64,000 bases of DNA from Saussurea involucrata (taxonomy: Eukaryota; Streptophyta; Magnoliopsida; Asterales; Asteraceae). Shown piece after piece: positions 21,157 through 33,109 of the stretch. Each line of letters begins with the position of its first letter. The first letter of the stretch is position 1. The position numbers were made by a program, and so were the translations under genes. The stretch covers positions 64,526,484-64,590,483 of the forward strand of contig CM066313.1 in the NCBI GenBank assembly GCA_033807775.1. The letters run 5' to 3'. The notes beneath the pieces were generated by a model. The model saw nothing but the letters and a program-made list of their open reading frames with translations, was not told the DNA's origin and did no database searches.

Positions 21157-22902
21157 CTCTTCTTTTATTAACCGTCCATTTAGTATTAACCGTGTTAACT
21201 TTGTTGGATCAATAGGAATTAAGATAAGTTACTGGTTTGCTAGGGGTAGTTTAGGAATTTCAGAATTTTAATTATTTAATGGTTATTTACTTTCCTAATT
21301 TCATGCACAAGATATTTTTGGTAGTTATTAATGATAATCTTAATCTTCTAAAACCCATTTTCATTTTTGGTAGTTATTAATGATAATTTTAATCATCTAA
21401 AACTCATTTTCAAACATAATCTTCATCTTCACGTTCCAGAGATTATTTTCACGTTTTTTTTCATATATGTACGATTTAAAACTGCATATATGCACATCAT
21501 AGAATTGCATATATGCACATATTATTGCTACATATATACATACCTTAGAACTGCATACCTTAGAACTACATATATGCACATCATAGAATTGCATATATGC
21601 ACATATTAGTACTGCATATACGCATACCTTAAAACCCATTTTCAAACATAATCTTCATCTTCACGTTTCAGATATTCTTTTCACGTTTTTTCTTTGCATA
21701 TATGCAAATCATAGAATTGCATATATGCACATATTAGTACTGCATATATACGTACCATAGAACTGCATATATACACATCATAGAATTGCATATATGCACA
21801 TATTAGTACTGTATATACGCACATATCAAAATTGCATATATACATGATTTAAAACTGCATATATGCACCAAAGGAAAGCAAAAATAGCAAATCATTATGA
21901 TGTTCTTATTTCTTTACCGTGTTAGTATTAAGCCATGAACACATGTTTCTTATTCGTTCACTAAAATCTCATAACCATTTTAACCATCACATACAAGGTA
22001 GCAACAAAGAAGCAATAAAATAGCAAGATGAAGAATCGTATATCAAGTGCAGAAAACATGAAGATACCTAAAGTAGCAACAAAGAAGCATTAAAAAATTA
22101 CGACTCATGAATCATGATGATGATTAAAAAGCAATAACGTTTAGTACTATTGCAAGTTTTGTTGGTAAACATGAACCGTGATAACTATATTAAAATAGCA
22201 AGATGAAGAATCGTATATCAACTCATCAATAATTGTATGATCTGATATGATCTTCTATGGTAAACAACATGAATGAGTTGTGTATATTGGGTTGCCGAGA
22301 GAGTTGAGATTGTCTGTCATCCATCGGTTGAAGAAAGCAATTGGTGGCTCAAGAGAGAAAAATCACCGTTTTCTCTCCATCGACTGTGTATATCGATTTC
22401 AAAGCCATTGCCTTCAAAGCCATCGATTTTCTGCCTCATCGATATCCGCAGTAGAAATATGCCTCATCGATTTACTGCTTAATTGATTTTCTTTTTCATC
22501 GATCAACTTTCCTCCATCTCTACTCATCGACAACAGCTTGCTTCCATCTCTGCTCATCGACATCTTGCTTCCATCTCCGCTATTTCTCTGTATCAATTCG
22601 ATTTTGTTGGCTGATATGTGTATAGATTTTGCTATTTCTCTGTATCAATTAGATATTTTAGGAAGATGAGTGATTATTGGAAACTGATTATTGACATCTT
22701 ATGGTTTCCTAATCTAATAATTAGAGATGGTTGATAATTGACAATATTACCCATGTGCATATGTGCTTCCTATAATGTTAAACCGATTTTTATTTTAATT
22801 AGAACTTAAAAATCAGTTTAATCCTAGCCATTGATTTTCATGATTAATGGTCCTGATTGGTTAACATGGTTAACACTAAATGAGTGGTTAACAAAAGAAG
22901 GG
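21156..22902. mobile_element. Non-autonomous element with about 42-bp terminal inverted repeats in (TA)n
   Basis: The left end (21156-21199) reads TCTTCTTTTATTAACCG and on through GTATTAACCGTGTTAAC; the right end (22860-22902) is its inverse with a few changes. Both ends abut TA repeats. The 1.75-kb interior has no transposase; it holds a minisatellite and, near 22380-22560, many ATCGAT words. The superfamily is uncertain; TA at both sides would suit a Tc1/mariner-like origin or a preference for (TA)n targets. Confidence 0.6.
21475..21870. repeat. Minisatellite of TGCATATATGCACAT palindromic units
   Basis: The self-complementary core TGCATATATGCA recurs about ten times, with spacers such as CATAGAAT and TATTAGTAC. 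A longer block (CATAATCTTCATCTTCACG) is also duplicated at about 21415 and 21647. Open frames through it are by-products of the repeat. Confidence 0.8.
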
Positions 22903-22918
22903 CACTATATATATATGT

Positions 22919-23885
22919 GGGGGGGGGGGGGGTCAGGTTCAGGGGAAAACTTCAAAAAAACGGAAACTGAAGAACAGCTTGGTAGCCCTTCATCTGGACC
23001 GTATGCACTTGTGCATAGGGGTGAGCATAACCGGGTACCCGGCTAAATTTCATGGAACCAGAACCAGAACCGGCGGTTCCTAGAGTGAAGGAACCGGAAC
23101 CGCTTACATCGGTTCTCTATACTTTGGAACCGGTCCTGGAACCGTCGGTTCCGGTTTCGGGTACCCAATGTCAATTTTTTTTAACAATTCATACAATAAA
23201 AATGTAATTTTAAGTCAATTGCAAACTGTAAAGTACCAAACATAAAGTAATAAATACAACAAATGGTGAAAACTAATCCAATAAAAACTAATTATTACAT
23301 AAATAAATTAGAAACTCTCGAGTTTTGAGTCTTGACATCTACAAAACGATTTCCATAACAATTCACGTCTTTACGTCAACACCTCAAATAAAACATTAAA
23401 CACTTGGATGAAAACGAATAAAACACCTAATAAAGGTACAAAACTAATATTACATCATTAAATATTTAAATATATAAATATACTAAATATATAAATAATT
23501 TTTCTTAAAAAATAGCGGGACCGGGTACCCAACGGGTAACGGTTCCAAAAAGATGAGAACCAGAACCAGTCTTAATCGATTCCGTATTTTAGGAACCGGA
23601 ACCAGAACCAATCACATCGGTTCCGGTTTTGGAACCGACAGTTTCAGAGCGGTTCCGGTTCCAAAGGCGGGTACCCAGTTCCGATGCTCACCCCTACTTG
23701 TGCATACAAGTAATTTGTAACATGCACACGTGCATATGCACAAGTGCATAATGCATTTGTATATAAAAACCAAAAAAACAACATAATTTACCTGTATGCA
23801 CAAGTGCATACCGTTCAGATGAAGGGCCACCAGGGTGTTCTTTAGTTTTTCATTTTTTTGAGGTTTTCCCCTAAACCTCCCTCTC
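22919..23885. mobile_element. Foldback MITE in (TA)n, interrupted by a hAT-like element
   Basis: After a run of 14 G (22919-22932), the left arm (CAGGTTCAGGGGAAAAC ... CTTCATCTGGACCGTATGC) is inverted on the right as GCATACCGTTCAGATGAAG and on to 23880. Close to the tip both arms carry TGCACTTGTGCAT-type palindromes. An uninterrupted copy of the family is at 30638-30895. Between the arms a 681-bp hAT-like element has inserted at 23016. Confidence 0.8.
23016..23696. mobile_element. hAT-like MITE with 8-bp target duplication
   Basis: The ends are TAGGGGTGAGCA and TGCTCACCCCTA, flanked by CTTGTGCA on both sides (23008-23015 and 23697-23704). Subterminal regions are packed with GGTTCCGG, GAACCGG and GGTACCC words; the middle is AT-rich and non-coding. 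A relative lies in the opposite direction at 27570-28207. Confidence 0.9.
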
Positions 23886-23916
23886 TTTCTCTCTCTCTCT
23901 ATATATATATATATAT

Positions 23917-24225
23917 TACAAGCATAAGCTTTACCACTAGGCTAAAAGGTAATACCTATTAGCCAAGGCTCCACTTAATACTTATGCAGGACCACATTAC
24001 CCCCCTCGAACCCGAATCCCTCACCCCCGTAGAAGCAAGGCGTGAACATGATTGGTAATACTACTGTTACTGAGCGTTAGCATTATTGGCAATACTCAGC
24101 ACCCAACAAGATTCGAACCCGAGACCAAGGCTCTGATACTATTACAAGCATAAGCTTTACCACTAGGCTAAAAGGTAATACCTATTAGCCAAGGCTCCAC
24201 TTAATACTTATGCAGGACCACATTA
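23917..24225 (-). mobile_element. Tiny TRIM-like or SINE-like element with 83-bp direct repeats
   Basis: Direct repeats lie at 23917-23999 and 24143-24225. Read on the minus strand the second repeat is followed by AGTATCAGAGCC (24129-24140), like the initiator-Met primer site of LTR elements, and the first repeat is preceded by CGAGGGGGG (24000-24008), like a polypurine tract. That fits a very small terminal-repeat retrotransposon (TRIM/SMART). The same strand also has a perfect tRNA A box TAGCCTAGTGG (24170-24160) and a near-perfect B box GGTTCGAATCT (24119-24109), which fits a tRNA-derived SINE. I cannot decide between the two. No protein is encoded. Confidence 0.55.
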
Positions 24226-24262
24226 CCCCCCCCCCCCCCCCCCCCCGAACCCGAATCCGAAC

Positions 24263-24769
24263 GCAGCTGAATTAGAAAGAGGTACTCCAAGACTTGTTAT
24301 TAATTACAAACCTTTAAACAAAGTTCTAGAATGGATTCGATATCCAATACCAAATAAAAGAGATTTATTAAAAGGACTTTATGATGCAAAAATATTTTCA
24401 AAATTCGATATGAAATCAGGATTTTGGCAAATACAAATTCATGAACAAGACAAATATAAAACAGGTTTTAATGTTCCTTTTGGTCATTATGAATGGAACG
24501 TCATGTCTTTTGGTCTCAAAAACGCTCCTTCAGAATTCCAAAATATCATGAATGACATTATTATCCCTATAAGCAGTTTTGCTATTGTTTATATTGATGA
24601 TGTGTTAATTTTTTCAAAATCTTTGGAACAACATTTTAAACATTTAAACATATTTTATGATTTAGTTCTCAAGAATTCAAGCGTCTATAAAAGCATACTC
24701 AAAACGAAGAAGCAAGGCATCAGTTTTTCCTTCTCCTTTTATAAAATTCCCTCTATCATAAATTCTTAG
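24263..24769 (+). pseudogene. Endogenous plant pararetrovirus fragment: reverse transcriptase
   Basis: This is the polymerase core of a caulimovirus-like (Caulimoviridae) pararetrovirus, now a fossil in the plant genome. Visible motifs include VINYKPLNK, IRYPIPNKRDLL, FSKFDMKSGFWQI, FGLKNAPSEFQ and YIDDVLIFS (YIDD at 24590-24601). This wording is more typical of plant pararetroviruses than of gypsy elements. The frame loses similarity after about 24690 and ends at 24769. There is no start codon at the left, where the frame begins abruptly next to a run of 21 C. Protease, coat and movement proteins are absent, so it is a dead fragment. Which genus it belongs to I cannot tell. Confidence 0.8.
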
Positions 24770-25365
24770 AATGATATGTCTAAGAAATTCCCTTCCCTCA
24801 AATTCTCAACCTCTAGATGTTCTAAGTCTTTAGACTTTCAAATATTCATATCTCCTGATGTATGCAAAGATTGTCGGAAAGACAATTGTACCATTGATCA
24901 TTTAATCAAAGAAGGTATTTTCTGATCATGCTTCAAGTTATTATGTTTAATAATGGTTGCCTTATTATGCAAAGTTTTAGTCGTATTAATCATATAAAAA
25001 TATTTATTCAAAATTATAATCCAATGAGATTCTTAATGAACATGTACATTTTTTCATAGGAAACAATATTTACAATTTCAGAATTAATTATCAATATGAA
25101 CATTTTGAATACTTCCCAACTTTTACAACACCTTATTTTTATCAACAATATTCATTATAATCTAAATTATGCTTAGTGTTGCTATATTTAATAACGGCTG
25201 TCTCATCCAAAAAAGTTTTTATCATAATCATCATTTTAAAATGTTTATTTCAAGTAATTCTCCAAATGAACTTGCTGACGATTTAGCAAATTTCTTTTTG
25301 GAAAGCAATATAATAGATTTCATTACTATTCATCAAGAACAAAGAAATTATTTTTCAAGAACAAA
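24770..25365 (+). pseudogene. Degenerate continuation of the pararetrovirus insert
   Basis: It is AT-rich with many stops. A Cys/His-rich stretch (CKDCRKDNC, about 24860-24890) and two related peptides with FNNGCLI about 235 bases apart (near 24945 and 25185) suggest a small duplication of viral-derived sequence. I do not recognise the protein. It ends at a (TA)n tract. Confidence 0.4.
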
Positions 25366-25386
25366 TATATATATATATATATATAT

Positions 25387-25617
25387 AGGGGTTAAATCAT
25401 GTGAAAACCAAAATAGGTTGAGAACCGTGGGAACCGATCTAAGCCGTCATTTGGTTTTGATCCTATGGTTTTAAAACATAAAAATTCATGTATAGGTTCT
25501 CACGGTTCTCAACCTATTTTTGCCTATAATAATGTCCATAGATTAAAATCAATTAACGGCTTAGATTGGTTTTCACGGTTCTCAACCTATTTTAGGTTAT
25601 CATTTGATTATCGTCAT
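25387..25617. mobile_element. Small foldback MITE in (TA)n
   Basis: The left arm (AAAATAGGTTGAGAACCGTG, AACCGATCTAAGCCGT) and the right arm (ACGGCTTAGATTGGTT, CACGGTTCTCAACCTATTTT) are inverted copies. A third copy of the arm tip (GGTTCTCACGGTTCTCAACC) lies in the middle. (TA)n stands on both sides. Confidence 0.75.
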
Positions 25618-25637
25618 ATATATATATATATATATAT

Positions 25638-26272
25638 GAGACATTAATTAAAATACCCAAAGTTTGACTTTGACTTACCAAAATACTCACTTTCTAAACA
25701 ATTTTACCAAAATACCCATTTTTCCGCGATAGGGTCCGCGATCGCGAACCAGGGTCAATTTTGAAAATTTAATCATCCGCGATCGAGGAGAGTGTCCAGC
25801 GGTGATTCAATTTGGTGACTTTTGATTTGAAATTTACACTTTCAACCCCTATAGTTATTACTTACTTTACTTTATACCTTTTACTTTCCTAATTTTAATT
25901 TTACACTTTCATCATATTAACACATATAATCGTTTATTAACTAAAATACGTTAAAAATACGTTTTAATTTTAACAAGTTACACCATTGTAATCGTCTCTT
26001 CGATACCTTCGAAATTAGCCTAATATTGAATATTTTTTTGATTTAATTATTTTATTATATATCATATATACTACATTATTTTTAATATTTACAATTCATA
26101 ACATTATAGTTAATTATTTAATTTATGGTACATTTCTTACTTTTTCAATTTTCGTTTTACACTCTTATCGCATTAACATAATAATCATATATTAACTAAA
26201 ATATGTTAAAAAGTACGTTTTAACATATCACATTAACATACATAATTACGTTAAAATATGTTAAGGAGTTCG

Positions 26273-26309
<37 letters not shown>

Positions 26310-27111
26310 CTAATTATTTACCCGCTGCAATGCAGCGAGACATATAATCCAAATAATTTGACGATTTAATCAATTATTAACTAAAATACGTTAAAAAATG
26401 TTTTTTAATTTAAAAAGTTACACCATTAATATCGTCTCGTCGATGCTCTCGAAATGAGCTCAATATTGAATATTTTTTGATTTAATTATATTATACTTAT
26501 TTAGTTAGTTTACTTTATACCTATTAGTTTTTTATTTTTCATTTATTTAATATAAGATTATTATGTTAATGTGATAAGAGTGTAAAACAAAATTAAAAAA
26601 ATAAGAGATGTACCATAAATTAAATAATTAACTATAAGGGTCCAATTGTAAATATTAAAAATATTTTTATGTAGAATATATGATATATAATAAAATAATT
26701 AAATCAAAAAATATTTAATAATAGGCTCATTTCGAAGGTATCGAAGAGACGATTACAATGGTGTAACTTGTTAAAATTAAAACGTATTTTTTTAACGTAT
26801 TTTAGTTAATAAACGATTATATGTGTTAATATGATGAATGTGTAAAATTAAAATTAGGAAGGTAAAAAGTATAAAGTAAAGTAAGTAAATAATTATAGGG
26901 GTTGAAAGTGTAAATTTCAAATCAAAAGTCACCAAATTGAATGCACCGCGAGACACTCTCATCGATCGCTGATGATTAAATTTTCAAAATTGACCCTGGT
27001 CCGCGATCGCGGACCCTATCGCGGAAAAAATGGATATTTTTGTAAAATTGTTTAGAAAGTGGGTATTTTGATAAATCAAAGTCAAACTTTGGGTATTTTA
27101 ATTAAATTCCC
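25638..27111. mobile_element. Foldback element with very long inverted repeats (Mutator-like)
   Basis: Arms of about 600 bases face each other: ATTAATTAAAATACCC at the left is inverted as GGGTATTTTAATTAA at the right, and the similarity continues through the CCGCGATCGCG blocks and AAAGTGTAAATTTCAAATC. It shares most arm blocks with the larger palindrome at 31324-34047, which has a 9-bp target duplication, so I place both in one Mutator-like family. Between the arms there is a (TA)n tract and a CCCGCTGCAATGCAGCG hairpin. It is non-coding. Confidence 0.75.
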
Positions 27112-27569
27112 TATATATAGGGGGTCCTTCATGGGAGAACTGATTATTTTGTGGTAATTGTAAGAACCAATTTCAGCCACATATTAAGCAATAAATTAGA
27201 AAATTATTAATTTTGGTAATTTTGTTTGAAATTTAAATTAAAGGACATTTTGGGTATTTTAAAAATCTTATCTCTCATCTCCCCTCTTTTCTCTCTCCTG
27301 TCTCCTCTCTCCGGCGTACACCATCAATGAATCACAGTGTGATACCAAAAAAACCAAGAATCACAGTATGATACCCAAAATTTTTAACCGTAAGACACAA
27401 ACCATCAATGAATCACAGTGTGATACCAATAGACACAATGTGATACCCAAAAAATGCAAGATACATTGTGATACTTATCATGATCCATACTGTGTTACAC
27501 CGTAACCTTAATTTAAAATAAAACCCACAATGATACTCACTGTGATACCAATAGACACAACCGTAATAC

Positions 27570-28207
27570 TAGGGGCGAGCATCGGAACTGGGTACCCGTC
27601 TTTGGAACCGGAACCGCTCCGGAACTGCTGGTTCCAGAATCGGAACCAATGTGATTGGTTCCGGTTTCGATTCCTAAAATACGGAACCGATTAGGACTGG
27701 TTCCGGTTCTGGTTCTCATTTTTTTGGAATCGTTACCCGCTGGGTACCCAGAACCGGAACCGACAGGTACCCGCTATTTTTTAATAAAAATTATTTATAT
27801 GTTTATTATATTTAAATATTTAATGATGTGTTATTGGTTTTGTTAGATGTTTTATTCGTTTTGATCCAAATGTTTTATTTGTTAGGTCTTGACGTAAGGA
27901 CGTTATGTATTATGTAAGTCGTTTTGTTGACGTCAAGACTCAATACGCCGGAGTTTCTAATTTATATATGTAATAATTAGTTTTTATATGATTATTTTTC
28001 ACCATTTGTTATGCTTATTTCTTTAAGTTGGTACTTTGTAGTTTGCAATGGACTTAAAATTACATTTTTATTGTATGAAATGTTAAAAAAATGATAGCGG
28101 GTACCCGGTTCCGGGACTGGTTCCAAAATATAGAGAACCGATGTAAGCGGTTCCGGTTCCTTCATTCTAGGAACCGCCGGTTCCGGTTCCATGAAATTTA
28201 GCCGGGT
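27570..28207. mobile_element. hAT-like MITE, one end missing
   Basis: It starts TAGGGGCGAGCATCGG, has the same GGTTCCGG and GGTACCC subterminal words as the element at 23016-23696, and runs in the opposite direction. It stops at TTTAGCCGGGT, so the last 20 or so bases of the family, including the terminal TGCTCACCCCTA, are lost. No target duplication can be shown. Confidence 0.8.
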
Positions 28208-28562
28208 GATACCCATGTGATACCACTATGTTACAACAAACCCCTACGTAATACCACTATGATACCCATGTGATACCACTACGTTACAACAAACCCTAAA
28301 ATCGAAAATCAAAATCAAACCAACTGTGTCCTGATCAAATCCTACCGTGAGCAATGGTACGCCCTCCACCACGTTCCTCCGCACCCCGGAGTGGGACATC
28401 GAGTTTAAAAAGGTAACCACCGCACGTTCCTCTGCACCACTGATCGAGAAAAATGCTTTGATTCATCGAGGGATTTGGATGTACTGTGTGTTGAGGCGTG
28501 AATGGATTTTGCAGTCTTGGTGATAGTGAGACGACGAGATATGTGATTGAGAACGGGAAGAA

Positions 28563-28770
28563 GGCTTGTAGGTGGAGATGCCGTCGGATGGTGATGGTGG
28601 TTTCTCCGATCTGATTGAGATACCCGACAAAAGGCTTGGAGGTGGAGATGCCGTAGGTGGTGATGGTGGTTTCTCCGATCCGATGGAGATACCGGGAAGA
28701 AGGCTTGGAGGTGGAGATTCCGTCGGTGGTGATGGTGGTTTCTCCGATCTGATAGAGATACCGGGAAGAT
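28563..28770. repeat. 69-70 bp minisatellite, three units
   Basis: Units start with GGCTTG at 28563, 28633 and 28702 and a partial fourth at 28771. Each contains GGTGGAGAT, GGTGATGGTGGTTTCTCCGAT and GATACC. Because 69 is a multiple of three, long frames appear on both strands (plus 28572-28826, minus 28784-28335); I regard them as repeat artefacts, although a peptide-repeat origin cannot be excluded. Confidence 0.85.
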
Positions 28771-29062
28771 GGCTTGGAAGTCACCGACCACTTTCTTCTC
28801 CCATAGCTTTAATTTTAGGGTTTTAAACCAAATTCATTTTAAGTAAAAATATGTTTTATTATTTAGAATACGTAGATTAGAATCTTATTTTTAGGAGAAA
28901 TTTTAAAAATTCCTTTTAAAGATTCTATGAGTTGTCAAAAAAAAGGATATTACTAAATTACCCTTTTATATTAATTAAAAAACAAAATTAATTATATTAA
29001 ATGAGTAGTCTATATTGGATCTCACGGTTATCACAAACTAAACAGTTCTCATTTGATTAAGC

Positions 29063-29091
<29 letters not shown>

Positions 29092-29096
<5 letters not shown>

Positions 29097-29418
29097 GCGG
29101 GTTCAAACGAGGAGCGTACCAATTTAAGAGAACGTGAGGAGCAATTGACAGTTATGAATCACATGTGATTCGCAGTTGTGGATCACATGTGATTCACAAC
29201 TGATCTGGACTCGAATTGACAGTTATGAATCATTAATGATTTACAGTGTTGAATCACATGTGATCCGCGACCTGCAGCATCGCGCCACGCCTCGCGCCAC
29301 TTTTGCGCGAATTTTCGAGAAAGTTCCGATTTTTTAGCGTTGTAAATCATATGTGATCAGAAGCATGGGAGTGCTCCTCACGTTCTCACGTTTTGACGCG
29401 CTCCTCACATGAACCTTC

Positions 29419-29425
<7 letters not shown>
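29092..29425. mobile_element. Foldback MITE in (TA)n with CACATGTG palindromes
   Basis: The left end (GGTTCAAACGAGGAGCG, GAACGTGAGGAGCA) is inverted at the right (TGCTCCTCACGTTCTC, GCTCCTCACATGAACC). The interior repeats AATCACATGTGATTC with small changes. TA repeats stand on both sides. Confidence 0.75.
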
Positions 29426-29454
<29 letters not shown>

Positions 29455-29485
<31 letters not shown>

Positions 29486-30615
29486 AGGATAATGCGAGAA
29501 GTAAAGTGATATGCGAGAAAACGAGAAGGAATATGAACCACAAAATTCATTAATTAAAAAAATACCATAAATTAAAAATTAAAAGTAAATTTAGAGATTA
29601 GGATAATTACCATTTTAAATTGGATAAACTCTTAAAGTTTCATTATATTTTTTAGATTTGTTTATATTTTAATTTCAATTAATTCATTAATTTTTTAATT
29701 AAGTTTTATGTAATAAAAAATCTGGATACACTTTTAATAAAAAAAATCACTATTTAGATCAAATATCACATATGATATCCATAATCAATTCATTATTGCT
29801 TTTCACAATTTTTTTCTCTATTTTTTGGATCTTGAATTATATATGATTAACTTAAGTTAACAAATGATTTATTACGTATCACATATGATTCACTATATGT
29901 TAATTTTTGTACATATCATATTATCACATGTGATTATGCATATTATCACATATGATTCACTATATGTTTATTTTTGTACATATCATAGTATCACATGTGA
30001 TTATGCATATTATCACATGTGATTATGTATATTATCACATGTGACTATGCATATTATCACATGTGATTATTGTAGATATTTTAGTTAATCATATGTGATT
30101 ATGTATATTTATATTAATAGATCTTTTTATGATGTAAATATCATCATATGTGATTATACGTCTTATATTCGGAGGTATATTATCATATGTGATATATACA
30201 AAAATTCACATACTGGATCATATGTGATACATAACAGATAATATATTAAAAAACGTTAATCACATGTGATTAAAAACGTGGATCAAGAAACTAGATATAA
30301 AATGATGAAAAAGATAATAAATTGATGGTGGAACTCACATGTGATATTTGATGAAAATTATGATTTTTTAATAAAAAATGTATCTAGAAAAAAAATATAA
30401 AAGTTGATAAAAATATGAATTTATTAAAATTAAAAAATAAATAAATTTAAAAGATATATGAGATATTTAAGGATTTATCCAATTTAAAATGATAATTATC
30501 CTAATATCTAAAATATTTTTTATTTTTTATGTTATTTTTTAAATAATGAAGTATGTGGCCCACATTCTTTCTCGTCTTCTCGCAAATGGACTGTTTTCTC
30601 GTTTGAACTTGCCCT
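29455..30615. mobile_element. AT-rich inverted-repeat element with many CACATGTG palindromes
   Basis: Ends are weakly inverted copies (GATATGCGAGAAAACGAGAA at the left, TTCTCGTCTTCTCGCAAATG at the right), next to GA and TA microsatellites. The interior contains some 15-20 copies of ATCACATGTGAT or ATCATATGTGAT and is otherwise non-coding. Confidence 0.6.
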
Positions 30616-30637
30616 ATATATATATATATATATATAT

Positions 30638-30895
30638 GGCCAGGTTTAAGGGAAAACCTAAAAAAAAAACGGAAAACTGAAGAACACCATAGGAGCCCTT
30701 CATCTTGACGGTATGCACTTGTGTATACATGTTATTTGTAACATGCATTTGTGCATATATGCACAAATGCATAATGCACTTGTGCATAAAATCAAAAAGT
30801 CAACTATTTACCCGTATGTACAAGTGCATACCGTCCAGATGAAGAGCCACCAGGGTGTTTTTCAGTTTTCCATTTTTTTAGGTTTTTTCTTGAAC
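30638..30895. mobile_element. Foldback MITE in (TA)n, intact copy
   Basis: This is an uninterrupted relative of the element at 22919-23885: CAGGTTTAAGGGAAAACC and GAAGAACACC at the left are inverted as GGTGTTTTTCAGTTTTCC and onward at the right. TGCACTTGTGCAT-type palindromes fill the centre. Confidence 0.8.
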
Positions 30896-30898
30896 CTC

Positions 30899-31314
<416 letters not shown>

Positions 31315-32064
31315 TAAAAATAAGGGAAATTAATTAAAATACCCTAAGTCAAATCAAGTGTTATCAAAATACCACAAATTTCTCCCACTTTGCAAAAATA
31401 CCCATTTTTTTCCGCAATGGGAGCCCGCGATCGCGGGCCAGGGACTATTTCTGACACTTTTTTAAACTTGCAGGGACCATTTTTGAAAAATGGTGTCCTG
31501 CGATCGCGAAGGAATCCCGCAATGGGATGTTTTTTGTGACTTTTCAATTGCAAGGGACCATTTTTGAAAAATTCCAGGGACCATTTTTGAAAATTTCAAC
31601 CGCGTTTGACCATTTTTGACCACTGTTCACCTGCGTTAGTCAAATTTGATGAATTTAAATTGGAATGTTACACTTTCAACCCCTATACTTATTTACTAAA
31701 TTTACTTTATACCTTTTACTTTCATTATTTTAATTTTACATTTAACACATATAATCGTTTATTAACTAAAATACGTTAAAAAAATACGTTTTAATTTTAA
31801 CAAATTACACCATTATAATCGTCTCTTCGATACGTTCGAAATGAGCCCAATCTTGATTTTTTTTTGATTTATATATTTTAATATATATCATATACAATTA
31901 TACACTACATAAAAAAATATTTTTTATATTTAAATTTCATACCCTTATAGTTAATTATTTAATTTATGGTACATCTCTTATTTTTTTTCAATTTTGTTTT
32001 ACACTCCTATCGCATTAATATAATAATCATATATTAACTAATTCATTAAATCGTTTTAAATTAT

Positions 32065-32283
32065 TATTATTTGAATGTGTTTATAGATATCGTGAATGGC
32101 AATAGGAGAAGGTTTCACGAGAAGAATATTAAATGGGGTTTTGACAAATTGGTATCACTGGACTCATTTAAGAATTGTGAAAATGGGCATTTGGCGAATG
32201 ATGATTCATGTGTGTTTGGAGCTGAAGTATTTGCAATTACAGAGTATGCACAAAATGATCGATGTATTTCCAACGTAACTTAG
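32065..32283 (+). pseudogene. Captured MATH (TRAF-like) domain gene fragment, copy 1
   Basis: After TTTATAG, which looks like a splice acceptor, a 70-residue frame reads through FHEKNIKWGFDKLVSLDSF, NGHLANDDSCVFGAEVFAI and ends at a TAG after the MATH-like part. 'WGF-K-(F/L)-L' followed by 'G-L-NDD-CVFGAEVF' is a hallmark of plant MATH-domain proteins (substrate adaptors, often stress-related). Only the C-terminal half of one MATH domain is present. The first exon(s), any BTB or second MATH domain and the natural 3' end are missing, so this is a gene scrap carried by the transposon. The ATG at the frame start lies in intron-like sequence and is probably fortuitous. Confidence 0.75.
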
Positions 32284-33109
32284 ATTAAAATTATCTCCTT
32301 CAGTTTAGTCCCGTCCCATCTAGTTCAGTCCCGTCCAGTTCCGTCTCGTCCCATCTAGTATGCGTACCAAACGCTACCTAAGAGTACCGTAAATTAAATA
32401 ATTAACTATAAAGGTATAAATTGTAAATATTAAAAATATTTTGATGTAGTGTATATGATATATATTAAAATATATAAATCAAAAAAATTCAAGATTTGGC
32501 TCATTTCGAACGTATCGAAGAGACGATTACAATGGTGTAATTTGTTAAAATTAAAACGTATTTTTTAACGTATTTTAGTTAATAAACGATTATATGTGTT
32601 AAATGTAAAATTAAAATAATGAAACTAAAAGGTATAAAGTAAATTTAGCAAATAAGTATAGGGGTTGAAAGTGTAACATTTCAAATAAAATCACAATTTC
32701 GAATTGAAATGTTACACTTTCAACCCATATACTTATTTACTAAATTTACTTTATACTTTTTAGTTTCATAATTTAATTTTACATTTAACACATATAATCG
32801 TTTATCAACAAAAATACGTTTAAAAAATACGTTTTAATTTTAACAAGTTACACCATTATAATCGTCTCTTCGATACGTTCGAAATGAGCCCAATCTTGAA
32901 TTTTTTTGATTTATATATTTTAATATATATCATATACACTACATCAAAATATTTTTAATATTTACAATTTATATCTTTATAGTTAATTATTTAATTTACG
33001 GTACTCTTAGGTAGCGTTTGGTACGCATACTAGATGGGACGAGACGGAACTGGACGGGACTGAACTGGATGGGACGGAACGGGACTAAACTGAAGGAGAT
33101 AATTTTAAT

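Larger units (their letters stand above)
27118..29064. mobile_element. Composite non-autonomous element between (TA)n tracts
   Basis: Degenerate terminal inverted repeats (GGGAGAACTGATTATTTTGTGG at the left, inverted near 29010-29055) enclose several things: tandem copies of AATCACAGTGTGATACC (27328-27560), a truncated hAT-like MITE (27570-28207), CCACTATGTTACAACAAACC repeats (28210-28290) and a 69-bp minisatellite. No transposase is visible, and the superfamily is unclear. Confidence 0.5.

Noticed and set aside
24109..24170. A tRNA gene
   Set aside because: A and B boxes are present, but the arms do not fold into a cloverleaf and the sequence is a repeat unit.
24226..24246. Run of 21 C, and G runs at 22919-22932 and 57476-57491, as functional motifs
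   Set aside because: Long homopolymers are more likely slippage or assembly uncertainty; I draw no conclusion from them.
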